A stretch of DNA of 64,000 nt from Colias croceus (GCF_905220415.1 NC_059562.1:7083501-7147500), one strand, 5' to 3'; counted from the first letter of the stretch, positions 12,788 through 24,375 are shown. Notes: a model not told the origin generated them from the sequence alone. Made by a program: numbers and translations.

Positions 12788-13397
12788 AATACCATATCGA
12801 TATTATAAATACTTCATAAACGAAGGTCGATTACTTAAGATAACGTATCAGCCCTTCGGGCTAGCGTCAGCTCATAGAATGTTTGCGACAGTCACAAACT
12901 GGACTGCTCAAGAACCAAGGGACTGTGGCCTTTACTTGGTGATCTACGTGGGCAATGATTTGCTTTCACCAGAACAGTATGTATAGGTACCACATTGAAA
13001 TGAAATGAAATGATTTATTTTGCAAGAAATGTAAAAAATTTACGCATGTTATATTGTTTCATTGTTCAGCACAAATCGCCAATTGATTGGCTTGCAGAGA
13101 CTTTGGAATTGCAATTCAACTCAATTCGAAATAAAGTTCGTCTCTAACCTACTTTGGAATATCAATCCGATAGAATCTATTCTGACACCCGAGCGTTTAC
13201 GATTTTCTACGAACGGTTTGGAGCACGGAAGCAAGTTGGAAATTGACGATGGAAATGGTAAATTGAAAGTGTCAGTGCCTAAAAATAGGCTTAATAGCAG
13301 GCAGTTGGTCCCTCAGCAGGCACACCACCTCTTAGGGTTTCTCAACTTTGCAACCTTCATCACCCTCCGGGGAAGGATGCACTGCCGCATGCTATAG
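12788..13397 (+). CDS. possible unrecognised gene, two exons, partial
   Basis: A frame is open from about 12788 and contains ATG at 12879. It reads through NWTAQEPRDCGLYLVIYVG to a GTATGT donor at 12977. A 93-base intron ends in a pyrimidine-rich TTGTTCAG (13062-13069). The next exon, from 13070, stays in frame for about 109 codons (LTPERLRFSTNGLEHGSKLE among them) and ends at TAG 13395-13397, inside the first copy of a minisatellite. Canonical splice signals, matching phase and absence of stops over about 170 codons suggest a real or recently real gene. I do not recognise the family. The DCGLY motif is reminiscent of the catalytic cysteine of Ulp1/C48 proteases, but no matching His/Asp is visible. 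Upstream exons could include 11454-11585. Confidence 0.3.
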
Positions 13398-13890
13398 CGC
13401 CAAGGGAACGCCTCTCGGGGCTTATTACCTTTGCAACCTTCATCACCCTCCGGGGAAGGATGCACTGGCGCACGCTGCAGCGCTACAGAAACGCCTCACA
13501 GGCTTAGCACTTTTGCAACCTCTATCACCCTCCGGGTAAGGATGCACTGGAGCACGCTGCAGCGCTACACGAACGCCCCACGGGCTTATTATTTTTGCAA
13601 CCTACATCACCCTCCGGGGATGGATGCAGTGGCGCACGCTGCAGCGGTACAGGACCGCCTCTCAGGCTTATCATTTTGAAACCTTCATCACCCTCCGGGG
13701 TAGGATGCACTTACGCACGCTGTAGCGCCACAGGAACGCCTATCAAGGTTTGTCATCGTTGCAAAATTTTATCATCCTCCGGGGAAGGATGTACTGACAC
13801 ACGCCACAGCGCTACAGGAACGCCTCTTAGGGCTAATCAACTTTGAAACCTTTGGCTCCCTCCGGGGAAGAATGAACTGCCGCACTTGTT
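13345..13890 (+). repeat. GC-rich minisatellite, ~82-84-bp units, about seven copies
   Basis: The motif CATCACCCTCCGGGG recurs at about 13358, 13441, 13522, 13605, 13686, 13770 and 13853, followed each time by GGATGCACTGGCGCACGCTG-like sequence. Copies are diverged. The period is not a multiple of three, so it cannot encode a constant peptide repeat. It begins inside the last frame of the possible gene. Confidence 0.9.
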
Positions 13891-14024
13891 AAAGATCTAG
13901 TTCAAAAACATCTTTTAAAAGCAAGTAAGTGTAAAAACAAGTATATCTACCAGCCGTATCCAATTCACAGGAAAGTCAAAGCATTGAATGAAAGGACCTT
14001 GGACCCAGTGTCAAAAAAGTTGGT

Positions 14025-14300
14025 ATGGAAATTGAAATGTTTGCAGTAATAGCTTTCCTAACCTTGACAGTCGAGGTAGTAAGAAAAAATTTCATTCAAA
14101 GGCAGAACGAGATCTCTTTGGCAAGAGTTATTAGTTTGAACATTTCACAAGCTGTACAGCTAGGAAGCCGAATCCTCGCGCAATCGCGCCGGCTCCTAAT
14201 GGAACGTGCTCGGACAGTCGACACAAACATTTCCATTCAGAGGGGAATTCTACAAATAAATTTTAATCACAGCTCAAACAGCTTACGTCATCTCAAGTAA
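14025..14300 (+). other. unrecognised open frame after the minisatellite
   Basis: A 91-codon frame follows the minisatellite. It contains SRRLLMERARTVDTNISIQ. A second frame, open at about 13890-14035, reads KYIYQPYPIHRKVKALNERT. Both look somewhat protein-like, but no family is recognised. They may be relics of the same locus as 12788-13397. Confidence 0.2.
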
Positions 14301-15379
14301 GACAGACTTAAACTTAAACAACCGGCTCTATTGCCTCGAGTTCATTATAATACTATTCCAAGTGGAAGAACCAGTCTTTGCACCCAGACCTCAAGAGCCG
14401 TGCTACTATCAGGATAAGTCTTCTCAATCGTTCACTGACAAACACGCACAGGTTCAGCACCAACTCAAATACAGAACCTACAGCTGAAAGTCTGGCTCAT
14501 TTTGGATAGGTCAATCTGTTGTACACCTTGATGGACAGCCTAAAAAAATAGAAACATACATAGACTGCTGGTAACTACTGACCAGGCTATAAAAGGATGC
14601 TAAATGCTTAGCTAAATTATGTATAACTGACGGTTTAGTACACTATTCTTATACATAAAATCAGTCAGTTTGTATTAAAATAAAATTATATTAAAATTTC
14701 ATCTGATCATTTAAGCAAACATTACCTCAGGGTATTTCCTTAGCTAGAACAAATCTTTCAAAATTACAAATCCGGAAGGCAAGGAAGATTATTCAAAAAC
14801 TCTTATCGAAATAATTTTAAAATAAATCAGCATAATAATTATTTATCTATGTGATTAATAAAATAAACAAAAAATTGTTTGCATTTATTAACGCGCAGCT
14901 ATGTGATTACTGTTATTAGCTTTTGGACGTGTTCTCTATTTATTCCTGTTTACATTACAATTCAAAACAATGGGTCGATAGTGAAGACGCGTTTTAACCT
15001 CGCATTCCGCATTGGGCTCCAAAACATATTCTTCCACATACTAGCAATTATTATGTAAATATAAATCCAGTTTCAAGGCACATAAGAACGTTTCTTTGCA
15101 TTTCCAATCCATAAGAGGTTCTCTGACTAATTTGTTTATTACTACACAGAATCCGGTGAGACCAGCTACAGCGGCTATCATAGGTGGCAGGGTAAAGCGA
15201 GCTGTTTTCGAGTCGAGGTCGAAATCTGGGTGATGTTACATAGTTATAGTAGCATCATCAATCTATTTGGAAAAATATCTAGTTAATGACATTCTTGCAA
15301 AAGTAAACTAGAGAGATGTTTATAAACATTATTATTTAGTATTTACATACAAATTTTTTAAAGAATATAATAAATTCGA
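14301..15379. other. intergenic, nothing recognised
   Basis: AT-rich DNA with stops in all frames. Confidence 0.4.
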
Positions 15380-15430
15380 TCACAAGGTGGGATTCGAACC
15401 CCCGTGTTTCCGCCACATGGTGGAATTATT
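15380..15430 (-). mobile_element. tRNA-derived SINE fragment
   Basis: On the - strand, GGGGGTTCGAATCCC is a perfect B-box-like core. It is followed by GTGATCGAATTTATT, the tail also seen in the 20.5-kb copy. Confidence 0.55.
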
Positions 15431-15780
15431 ATTATATTATTGGCGTTGTGTATATAATGCTAATCAAAATAGATCATTAGTAATCACAATCGAGATTTTT
15501 CAGCCTACTCAGGTTGAAAGGCATATACTGATTAAAATGTTGACAAGATATAGGTACTTGTAGTATATTTATGGATGTATTATGTACCATGTATAAGGTA
15601 TTGAGACAAATTTTCAATAATTATCAAAGTCATGATTTTATACATTATATACTTTGTTTATAGGATATTTATAACCTTTTTGGGGCATTACTCTATCACA
15701 TTGTTGCGTTTTATTTATCAAGCCACCAGGAGATAACAAACAACTCTCTCATAATGGACTACGGACGTCAAACGGAACAC

Positions 15781-16116
15781 ATAATATAGAAATTTTACCT
15801 GAAAATAAAATTTGTATTATGTTTCCTAAGACGTCCGTAGTCCAGATAAGGTCTTCCTGGTGTTATTTTTGCACCAGTGCTACCGTATCATTTATGAGAC
15901 GAACAATGAGGATATTTCTGGTGGCTTGCCGGAACTGTGGTGAGTTTTGTCCCCACCACTCGCGGCGCTGGCGGCGGTACCACGTGACGGGCTTAAAACT
16001 AGCACCATCTAGCGACTTCACGGGGAAAAAGGCGATGTACTCTCTCTTATAATGGACTACGGACGTCTTAGGAAACATAATACAAATTTTATTTTCAGGT
16101 AAAATTTCTATATTAT
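15781..16116 (+). mobile_element. MITE with perfect 64-bp terminal inverted repeats
   Basis: 15781-15844 and 16053-16116 are exact reverse complements. The ~208-bp interior matches the 9970-10170 element in inverse orientation. A further GGACTACGGACGTC copy lies just outside, at 15757-15770, so one copy may have inserted into or recombined with another. Confidence 0.9.
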
Positions 16117-17230
16117 TAGCATATCGATGACTGTTTAATATTATGGTATTATGTAGTGGATTATTTAATACATTTATATTGATAAGTATGATAATATTTA
16201 AGATTGATTACATATCTTATCGGTAAAATAAGTGTTCTATGTAAATGTGAATGTTATAAAAAAAAATTGTAGCTAGGTAGGTATATTTTAGACGGCGCGC
16301 GGTTAGATTTGGTAGGTATTATCTGAAAGAACTTAGTTACCTACATTGTTGATTCTTCCGTGTCTTTAATTCTGCGTTTGTTATAATATTAAAATACGCT
16401 AAAACATTGAAACGAAACGAAACGATAAATCAAACATAAGATACTTTATATTCGAATAAAATGCGAGAGAAATATTGAAAACGACTCGGGATTGTTAAGA
16501 AGCTATCTGTCCAAGCTTTAATGAGTGTTTTTTGTTGTAATTTTTGTTTAAAGCAAAAATATTTTTCGTTTAATAATTTGAGATGAACTTTCTTCAAATA
16601 AAGAATTCATAACGTTTATTTTCTTAAACGGGAGTCTAATAATAATCAGAATATAAAACAGAGAAAGAAAAATATTTTGGTATTTCCATTGTTAAAATGG
16701 ATTCCTTGTAAATTTCCACGTAACAAATAAAACATATTGTGTTATTTTTGATCAATTATAATTACCTACGATATGATTATTTCATGTGTATGAATTTAAC
16801 AAACACGCGTATAAAAATAAAATACGCTTAGGAAAAAGACACATTCAAGGTTTTTTAAATCTAGGCTCTAAATATATCTAGCTAAAATATATCGAAATCT
16901 TAACTTAGCATCATTTTCTAAAACATGGATTACCTACATTACCTACTAAAACAACATTTCCGCCTAGATTATCATTGGATACATGCATATCTATTGTTTT
17001 AATTATTATTTTTTATAATAAAGAAAATGTGAAAATCCATCTGCCGTTTATAAATAATGGAAATGAAAATGATTTCAAATTAATAACATTGTTCAAAATT
17101 ACAGCGTAGGTACAACTAAAACGATCTACTATTATCAACTTATCTCCGTTATCAGATAAGACAAAGATTTTAAAATCTCAATGCTGTATCGTCGATTGCC
17201 GCGCAAATGGCAGACAAAGACAAAGCTCAC
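16117..17230. other. possible boule intron 1, nothing recognised
   Basis: AT-rich. No continuation of the RRM was seen on the - strand here. Confidence 0.4.
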
Positions 17231-17599
17231 CTGCTTCACAATCAGCCTCGCGACTCTGGGGCTGGCGAATGTGACGAAACCGTAGCATTTGGAGACACCG
17301 GCGCGGTCGTAGATCACCCTCGCGGCAGTCACGGTGGCGAAGCCCGAGAAGAACTTCCACAGGTCCTCGTCCGTGGTCGTCAGCGAGAAGCCGCCGACGA
17401 AGATCCTGTTGTGGATCACGGTGCCGAACTTGGGCGCGTCGGACGGCGGCAGCGTATCGTCCGTATCGTCTTCGGGAGAATTCAACAACGCCTTCAGCTT
17501 CTCATGGGGATCAGTTTTTCTATTGTTCGCGGTGTTCTCCTCGACCATGTGCGCGCAACTCGCGGAATCACTCCTAATATATCTCTTTGACGCTTCCAT
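17231..17599 (-). CDS. bol: boule/DAZ-family RNA-binding protein, first coding exon
   Basis: The - strand exon runs from ATG at 17599 (good context, AAAAAATGG) to CAG|GTGAGC at 17231/17230, giving 123 codons in phase 0. Its C-terminal ~70 residues are the first two thirds of an RRM domain: PKFGTVIHNRIFVGG (RNP2 IFVGGF) and DRAGVSKCYGFVTF (RNP1). The F/YGT-NRIFVGG and DRAGVSKxYGF signatures are those of the boule/DAZ/DAZL family, germline translational regulators needed for meiosis. The first ~55 residues are acidic and low-complexity. The exon ends after ARLIVKQ, so the RRM must continue in a downstream exon at lower coordinates. I could not find that exon, so the gene is partial here. A short uORF (ATG-TTT-TAA) lies just upstream of the start. 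Assignment to boule itself rather than another DAZ member is inference. Confidence 0.85.
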
Positions 17600-18556
17600 T
17601 TTTTTATTTTAATTTAAAACATGTTCCCTTGTTTACTAAACTACGAATCTCTAGCGTTAACTAAAACGGCACTATTGAAGAGTAAACGAGTACTGGTGGC
17701 GAGCGCGTAATATCGATTTTTACGTATCGTACGTCGCCTATAGGTAGATATTCAGGAGTTGCGCCGTGAGCTATATCGCACGGACTGATTGCAAAGATGT
17801 TAGAACAAGGTAAGATAAGGTTCTTAGTTAACAATTTAGCGATACGCGCCTAAAAATAGTGTTTGAGCTATTGTCGACCGCTATTTTTACTGTTCGAGGG
17901 AAGTAGGTCAGTTGAACGATATTGTCATGTTGATGGTTCTTATCTGAGTGCATTAGTGTATGTTTATTGCGACCAGATGGCGTTGGCGCGCGCCTTCTGT
18001 TTTGGCTTTCAGCGCGTATCAGTCTGATACATAATTACCATGTTCGTAAATTGTATATAATATATTAAATCTGTGTACAAGTAAACATTCGAACAAAAAT
18101 CTGTAAATCGGAAATGTTAATACTTAGCAAGAATGTAAATAAATAGTCTACTCATATTATTATTATCTCTTTCTTTCATCACTCTATAATTAAATTATCA
18201 TTAATTATTAAACAACCATAATAATATAATATAGAGGCTTAAAAATGAATATTGAGACTGCTTTATACAACAAAGTGCAGAATAACAACTAACATTTAAA
18301 ATTCAAGTCAAAACCATCGAGATATATGGTCAAAACTGATATAAAGTTACCGCTGACTGTTGCAGAGGTCAAAGAAGGAAGAGGAATAAAAATTCACATT
18401 CAAAAATATATTCAATTGTTTTACGCACTATGATCAAAATTGTTAAGAAAAGTTGTAAAATCATTACCTACATATACCTACTTACCTTAAATCTACCAAC
18501 TCTAATTAATCGAACCTGATTGATGAAAGTTATTTACATGAGGGAGGGTAGATTTA

Positions 18557-18652
18557 ACCCATTGAGCGGTGAGCCCCGAGGCCCGAGCGGCCCGATCGGT
18601 CCACGACACAATAGATTTTTTATTGTGTCTGTGATTCCGGGGTCTGAGTTAT
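18557..18652 (+). repeat. second copy of the 5199 repeat, interrupted at its end by hAT
   Basis: CCCATTGAGCGGTGAGCCCC...GGGGTCTGAGTTAT with the same internal hairpin. The hAT element is inserted at its 3' end and duplicates TGAGTTAT. Confidence 0.75.
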
Positions 18653-18932
18653 CAGTGCCGTCTTTAAGGCAGGGCCCGCAGGGCCCTGGCCCGAGGCTCC
18701 GAGGTAGGCAGGGGCCCCACAATTCTGAAAATTTTCGATATACAACAACAAATTTTATAACTTAATAAGACTTAATAAGAAAAATATCAAATCAGACGGG
18801 GTTACGATTTAGCCTATTGCGTTATTGTAAACTGAAAAATGATAAAGTTAAAATTTAAGGATTTTCCATCCCTTACATAGGCCCCAGCCAGTACCTTGGC
18901 CCATAGCCTCGTTGATCCTAAAGACGGCACTG
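18653..18932 (+). mobile_element. hAT-type non-autonomous element, 280 bp
   Basis: Termini CAGTGCCGTCTTTAAG and CTAAAGACGGCACTG are inverted repeats of the hAT 'CAGNG' kind. The exact 8-bp target duplication TGAGTTAT lies at 18645-18652 and 18933-18940. No transposase is present. Confidence 0.9.
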
Positions 18933-19479
18933 TGAGTTATTAATATATTTACCTACGGTCTACCTAAGTACATAAAAATAATATTGAATGAAAAAAGTAT
19001 TACAAAACTATTTAATTTATTTATTATAGAGATTAGTAGTAATAACTTAATATTAAATTTAAGTTTTAACAATAATAAGGAAGGAGGTAGAACATGGGGG
19101 TAGAATATCGAAAATATACTTTTTTTGATTCACCACACTCTGCGAACACTTAAGATTGTTCAATTTACATTACAATTATTAGCTAAAAGATTACGTTTGT
19201 AATTATTATTATAAAAAAGTTGTATCATTTGTTCCTACTTTTTATCTAGTTATATAATATTTATTTATCTAGGTATTTGTTGCTGTTGTGAATACATATG
19301 AATTTGTCAAAATAACCGTAATAATGAAATTCATATTTTTGTTTTTTTTTATGGCATTGAAATGCTTTATAAACACATATAACCGTAATGATGTTTAATA
19401 TTTGTTAAATAACTTTAAAAAATATTATACAATAATTATTTGTAGCGAAACCAATTTATACGGACTAATATTTTCCAGC

Positions 19480-19782
19480 GGAACGTCTCTGAGTTAAATG
19501 GCAACCGTAACGTCAGTTGTCAAACTGACATTATTATTGTGTCAACTGTCAACTTAAATTCCTTATTCGTTTTTCAACTGTTGCAGAAGAAACCGCTGCC
19601 TAAACTCCGAATTTTACGAACGAAACAAGTTTCCTTTTGTTTCTTATTTTTAATTTACGTGTCATAATGTTAAATAAGAAAAGAAGTTAGTGTGTTGTTG
19701 TATTGTGTGACTGAAAGTGCAATCAAGTGTTGGAGGGATCGCTTTGCAATATAAATTAGCAAGAATACTATTGCTCCATCAG
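19480..19782 (+). promoter_or_regulatory. putative DSTYK promoter and non-coding first exon
   Basis: This is the only strong unassigned donor between boule and DSTYK exon 1 in a non-repetitive stretch: ATCAG|GTAAGT at 19782/19783. The preceding ~250 bases resemble a lepidopteran start region, with CAGTT initiator-like sites and TGTCAA/TTGACA-type repeats near 19515-19555. No long frame is present, so it would be 5' UTR. Joined to the acceptor at 29321 it would give a ~9.5-kb first intron. No transcript evidence is available. Confidence 0.4.
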
Positions 19783-20489
19783 GTAAGTTTAGCATTGTTT
19801 ATTTACGCAGAAGCCTAATAAACTCGCTTTAAAATTTGTGTACTTGCGAGTTTCGCCCAATAAAATTCGTGTGAAGTGCTGCGGAACGATATTTCATATT
19901 GCACAAGGCGTATTTATTTTTTCTGCTTACCTTCTTATAAATCAAGAAAATTGAATATACAACTGTTAGGTAACCAATTAAATGATACGTTGATATAACT
20001 AGATATAGGTAATATGTATTCTGTGTTTGTTATATTAACTATTCACAATATATGTTGTATTAATTAAAAATTAATATTATGTAAATTATTGTTGATTTTT
20101 AGTTTGATTGTTATTCAATATTATGTAAAATGTAATAAATATGATTTCTAGGGCTTAATCATTATTATTAGATTAGCAAACAACATGAATACAGGATAAT
20201 AAGAAATTATTCAATAAGTAATTTAAAATTTCAAGGTCTAATAACTCAGTGAAACCTTTTGAGAAAAACAAATTTGCCACCTGATAGTCATTTTTAATTA
20301 ACATTCACTTGTTATACATGCTAATTATTAATATTTATTACCTGAAAACTATTTGCAATAATTATATTATATATGTGTAGCTAAATAATAATGAATTCAA
20401 CTATTTAAATATTGAGAATGCAACCAATTCAAGTATGATTTTGGGTAGTTGGTTTTACAATAATTAACGGTTATTTGGTATAGATTTAT

Positions 20490-20625
20490 AAAGAATAGAA
20501 AAAATTCAATCAAGAGGCGTGACTCGAACCCGCATTCTTTCGCACCATTCCGAGGTGGATGCCTGACCAACTCAGCCACTCGTGACCCGCCAGAGCGATC
20601 GAATTTATTCTATTCTTTCAGTTTT
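20490..20625 (-). mobile_element. tRNA-derived SINE-like copy
   Basis: The - strand carries an A box (TGGCTGAGTTGG) and a B box (GGTTCGAGTCACGCC) 33 bases apart, tRNA-like. A cloverleaf is incomplete, so I do not call it a functional tRNA. Flanks AAAGAATAGAAAAAATTC and GAATTTATTCTATTCTTT are near inverted complements. Confidence 0.6.
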
Positions 20626-20821
20626 ATGTGTGTAAGGGACGCACTGCATAGGTAATTTTCAGGCACAAATATTCAGGCTTAGTCATATCAATAGCATTCT
20701 ATGTTCAAAAATTAAAATATCATATTTCACACTATTAATATAATTGTATTGCTTGAAAATATTGCAATTATGAACAAATAATGAAGCAGGATTCCTTAAA
20801 TCTGTAACCATAATATTAAAA

Positions 20822-21003
20822 TAAAAAAAGACGGGTTGCACTCCGGGAGTGCCGGCAGAAGTGAAAACTTGATTATTAACGTTCTATGTTTGATATTTTG
20901 GAATGGTATCTGTCTTACGCTTTTTCGATCAGGCCACGTGTCCTGACGCGAGTTTAAGATTTTATACCCAACGCGGCTAAAGAAGTTTTCACTTCAAAAA
21001 AAC
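20822..21003 (+). mobile_element. MITE-like dispersed repeat
   Basis: AAAAAGACGGGTTGCACTCC start. AGAAGTGAAAACTT and AAGTTTTCACTTC form inverted ends. Confidence 0.5.
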
Positions 21004-21159
21004 TGTAAATTTATTTCTTTAGGATATTTCTTAACAAGTGTTATCCTAAATTAGTTATTCATATACATATTGCTATTTCGTACTTGATATAATATAATTT
21101 CCCTCTGTATGTGCTTTTTTAAATAGTTGAAGCTCTTTTATAGAACAATGCATTAACAA

Positions 21160-21367
21160 TCTATACTTAATAATATTATAAGGCTGAAGAGTTTGTTTGT
21201 TTGTTCGAACTCGCTAATCTCAGGCACTAACTACTTCGATTCGGTCGATTTGAAAAATTCTTTGGTGTTAGATAGCCCATTTATCGAGGAAGACTATAGG
21301 CTATATAGTTATCATCACACTAAAACCAACGAGTGGAGAACTGCAGGTCAAACCACGGGGCACAGTG
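21160..21367 (+). mobile_element. Helitron (Lep1-like)
   Basis: TCTATACTTAATAATATTAT start, GTTAGATAGCCCATTTATCG core, ACCACGGGGCACAG end. Confidence 0.75.
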
Positions 21368-22005
21368 TTGCAATGAAAGACGAAAAATATTACATTGTTC
21401 TCCTCATCTACAACTCATTGATATTATTTAAAGAATAATGTTTACTATCGCTACAATTACATTTAATTATCAAATATTTGTATGTATGTTGAACCTGTAC
21501 TGATAAACAAATAACTCTTATCTATTGTTTAAGTAATTGGTTATGGTATATTAATTAATTGTTTTAAAGAATATTGAATTTTTCTAGCTAGTTGCTCGAC
21601 CTGGCTTTGTGCAGAGCAAGATAAAATTAATGTTCTTGTACCAGTTTATCACTTTCAATGGAAACAGAAAATATCATCAGAAATATTATTTTAAAACCCT
21701 GTATTTTATGCAATTGTTATTTAATAAATTTTAGCTAGAAATATTTCTTCTATTTATGTGATTATCACTGATTGCCTAAATGACTGGACAGATTTTAATT
21801 AATTTTTTGGGTGACTTAAGCATTATATAAATTGAGAATAGCTAAGATTCAAACGCAAGTGAAGCTGTGATAAAATACTAATGAAGTATAAACATAATAC
21901 TTTTCTATTTTTATGTGTCATGATAATATAATAATATATAGTCAGGATGGGTAATTGTGAACAGCGGTGATAGTAAACAAAATACAAGAATGTTTCAAAA
22001 ACCGG

Positions 22006-22123
22006 AATCAAATTCTTTCGGTTTTAGATAGCCCATTTATCGAGGAAGGTTATAGGCTACACATCATCACGCTAAGACCAACAGGAGTCGAGCACTGAAA
22101 GTAAAACCACAGGGCACAGCTAG
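22006..22123 (+). mobile_element. Helitron 3' half (Lep1-like)
   Basis: Begins in the TTCTTTCGG core and ends GGGCACAGCTAG. 5'-truncated. Confidence 0.7.
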
Positions 22124-22365
22124 TCCAAAATAAATGTTTTTGTATAGGTATTTTATATTTTATCAAATTATCTTCCAAAGGATCTTTGTGAAATTCTACA
22201 CCAATTAAGTAAGTCTGGTTTTAAGAAACCTTATTTTTTTTAAATACGTTCGTTTAATTTAAAATGTCAAGGAATACATCGTTCTCTTTCTAATTTATCT
22301 TTTGCACATTTTAATCTGATCGTGATCATGATGATAAAAATTATAATATGAAAAATATAAAGTTA

Positions 22366-22455
22366 CTAGCTGCCCCGCGGTTTTACCTGTATTTCTCCGA
22401 CCTTAGGGCTTAGCGTGATAATTATAGCCTTAGCTAATAGCTTGCTCTATGCTAT
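22366..22455 (-). mobile_element. Helitron 3' fragment
   Basis: CTAGCTGCCCCGCGGTTTTA reversed 3' end, fading after about 90 bases. Confidence 0.6.
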
Positions 22456-22862
22456 AGATGCATGGTCAGGTAATTGCCCGGTTCGTGTAAATGGGCGAGC
22501 GAGATGTCAATCTGTTTTATGAGTGAGAGTGAAAGAGCGCGGCTTATACATGTCTATCCATTCGGTATATTATTGGTAAATAAACGCTAGGTTATTAATG
22601 TAAACTCAGGATTCTAAAAATAATAATTAAAGAATACGCCTTCAGCTAAGTATATAACATACAGAATAACTGTAAAATATCTTATCCTTTAATCATGTTC
22701 AAGTAAGAAGTAGGTTTTATATTTAATGTAGGTAGGTACTTACTCTGCAACTTGGTTCCAGTTTTATGCATTTGGTCATGTTTGCTTATCAATGTTCAAA
22801 TCAAAGACTAAGACCATGCCATCAGGTAGGTAATAGTTAGAAATAGTTACATTTATTTTAGA

Positions 22863-22992
22863 CTAGCTGCTTCGCGCGGTAAATAAGCTATCTAAACACC
22901 GAAAGAATTTTTCAAATCGGACCAGTAGTTCCCGAGATTAGCGCGTTCAAACAAACAAACAAACTCTATATACTCTATAATATCAGTATAGA
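22863..22992 (-). mobile_element. Helitron (Lep1-like), internally deleted
   Basis: CTAGCTGCTTCGCGCGG joins early to the TTCAAATCGGACCAGTAGTT core and ends CAGTATAGAT. Confidence 0.7.
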
Positions 22993-23304
22993 TAAAGCAA
23001 ACACAGTGCCAAAAAGTTGAAGAATTAAAAGTACATACTAAATAGGGCTGATTAACTCCGTGAATTTCCTATTTCTAGAAATTAACGAGCCTGTAATTAT
23101 TAATTATCAAATAATAGGTAAATGAGGTAAGCATGATAATTATGCATTATGATCGTATAAGTTCATAGTCGTACACTGTAAGGGTTGAATCTTATCGTAT
23201 TAAAGGAAATCGATTTACTTGACCACACTTCGTGCGTCGGTAAACAGAGCTGTAAAACTGTCGCCTGTAGGGTTGCCACCGTAGTAAATTAATTTACTTT
23301 CACA

Positions 23305-23493
23305 TCACTACATAGTATAAAACAAAGTCGCTTTCTCTGTCCCTATGTCCCTTTGTATGCTTAAATCTTTAAAACTACGCAACGGATTTTGATGCGATTT
23401 TTTATAATAGATAGAGTGATTTAAGAGGAAGGTTTTAGTATATAATTTATCAGGTTTTAGACAAAGCGGGCGAAGCCGCGGGCGTTAAGCTAG
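23305..23493 (+). mobile_element. Helitron-like element, second family
   Basis: CACTACATAGTATAAAAC start, CGCAACGGATTTTGATGCGA core, GAAGCCGCGGGCGTTAAGCTAG end. The copy at 35815-36584 is the same family. Confidence 0.7.
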
Positions 23494-23716
23494 TTAGCTG
23501 ATAAATTGAAGGATAGTTTACGTATGTGTAGGTAAATGGTTATGCATACGGGAACTGAAAAAAAAACTTATATATTATAATATATAAGTTATAACTAACT
23601 GTTAGATCACACACTGACATGATCCGTTACTATTGTGCCAAAATTACTCGATTGTAAAATTTCCGTGTCTATGGGATTTATCTATACACAACTTCTTTTT
23701 TTGTGGCTATTATAAG

Positions 23717-24367
23717 TAGACATCGGATTATATGCACTAACAAAATGCCAAAATATGCATGCAAATATGCACTAAAAAAGGCCGAAATATGCACTAAAAA
23801 CGACTGATATGCCTAAAATATGCACATATAAATCAAAAAAATCTTTATTATTTTTATATGTTTAAATCAAAGATTGTACAAAAACATTGAAATTTTCTTG
23901 AAATTGAGTATAGTTTTTGTGCCAATATACAATTAAGCATTTTTACCAAATTTTCGAGCGCAAATTTGTGATGTTTGTCACCCGCGAGCGCAGTGTTGCC
24001 ACCTTAGACCTTTCCGGTCTAAATCTAGCCCTTTTTTGGAATTCAACCCGTGTTTTACCTTTTTAGCCCCAAAAGGGTAATCCAGCCCTATTTTGAATGG
24101 CTCAAAATTTACTTAAAATGTACCATTTGTAATTTGTTTTGTAATTTTTTGCCATTTTACCATGCCAAAATAGGGTTTGTTTACTCGCTGAGCGTTCTGA
24201 TTGGCTAATAAAGGTTAGTCGACCAATCAAAACTCCCGCTACTTAACGATTTATGCACGAAATATGCACGATTGGGGAAAAAGGCTAAAATATGCACTAA
24301 CGCCGTAATTAGAGAGTTTTATGCATTTGCATATGCAAATATGCAAATGCATATAATCCGATGTCTA
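23717..24367 (+). mobile_element. hAT-like element, 651 bp
   Basis: Ends TAGACATCGGATTATATGC and its inverse. The 8-bp duplication ATTATAAG lies at 23709-23716 and 24368-24375. The interior is rich in ATATGCACTAA repeats near both ends. No transposase frame. Confidence 0.85.
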
Positions 24368-24375
24368 ATTATAAG

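Noticed and set aside
12879..12985. Calling a Ulp1/C48 protease from the DCGLY motif
   Set aside because: A single five-residue motif without the catalytic His/Asp context is not enough.
15819..16078. Frames with YKREYIAFFPVKSLDG, also present at 10 kb
   Set aside because: The conservation is of DNA in an inverted-repeat element; both strands are open and no protein family is recognised.
17207..17612. + strand frames opposite the boule exon
   Set aside because: Antisense shadows of a GC-rich RRM exon; the - strand frame has RNP1, RNP2 and a donor.
18520..18765. Pro/Gly-rich frames on both strands
   Set aside because: They cover the 5199-type repeat and the hAT end, which are inverted-repeat DNA.
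20513..20590. Functional tRNA gene
   Set aside because: A and B boxes are present, but I could not pair a full acceptor stem and the copy has SINE tail sequence.
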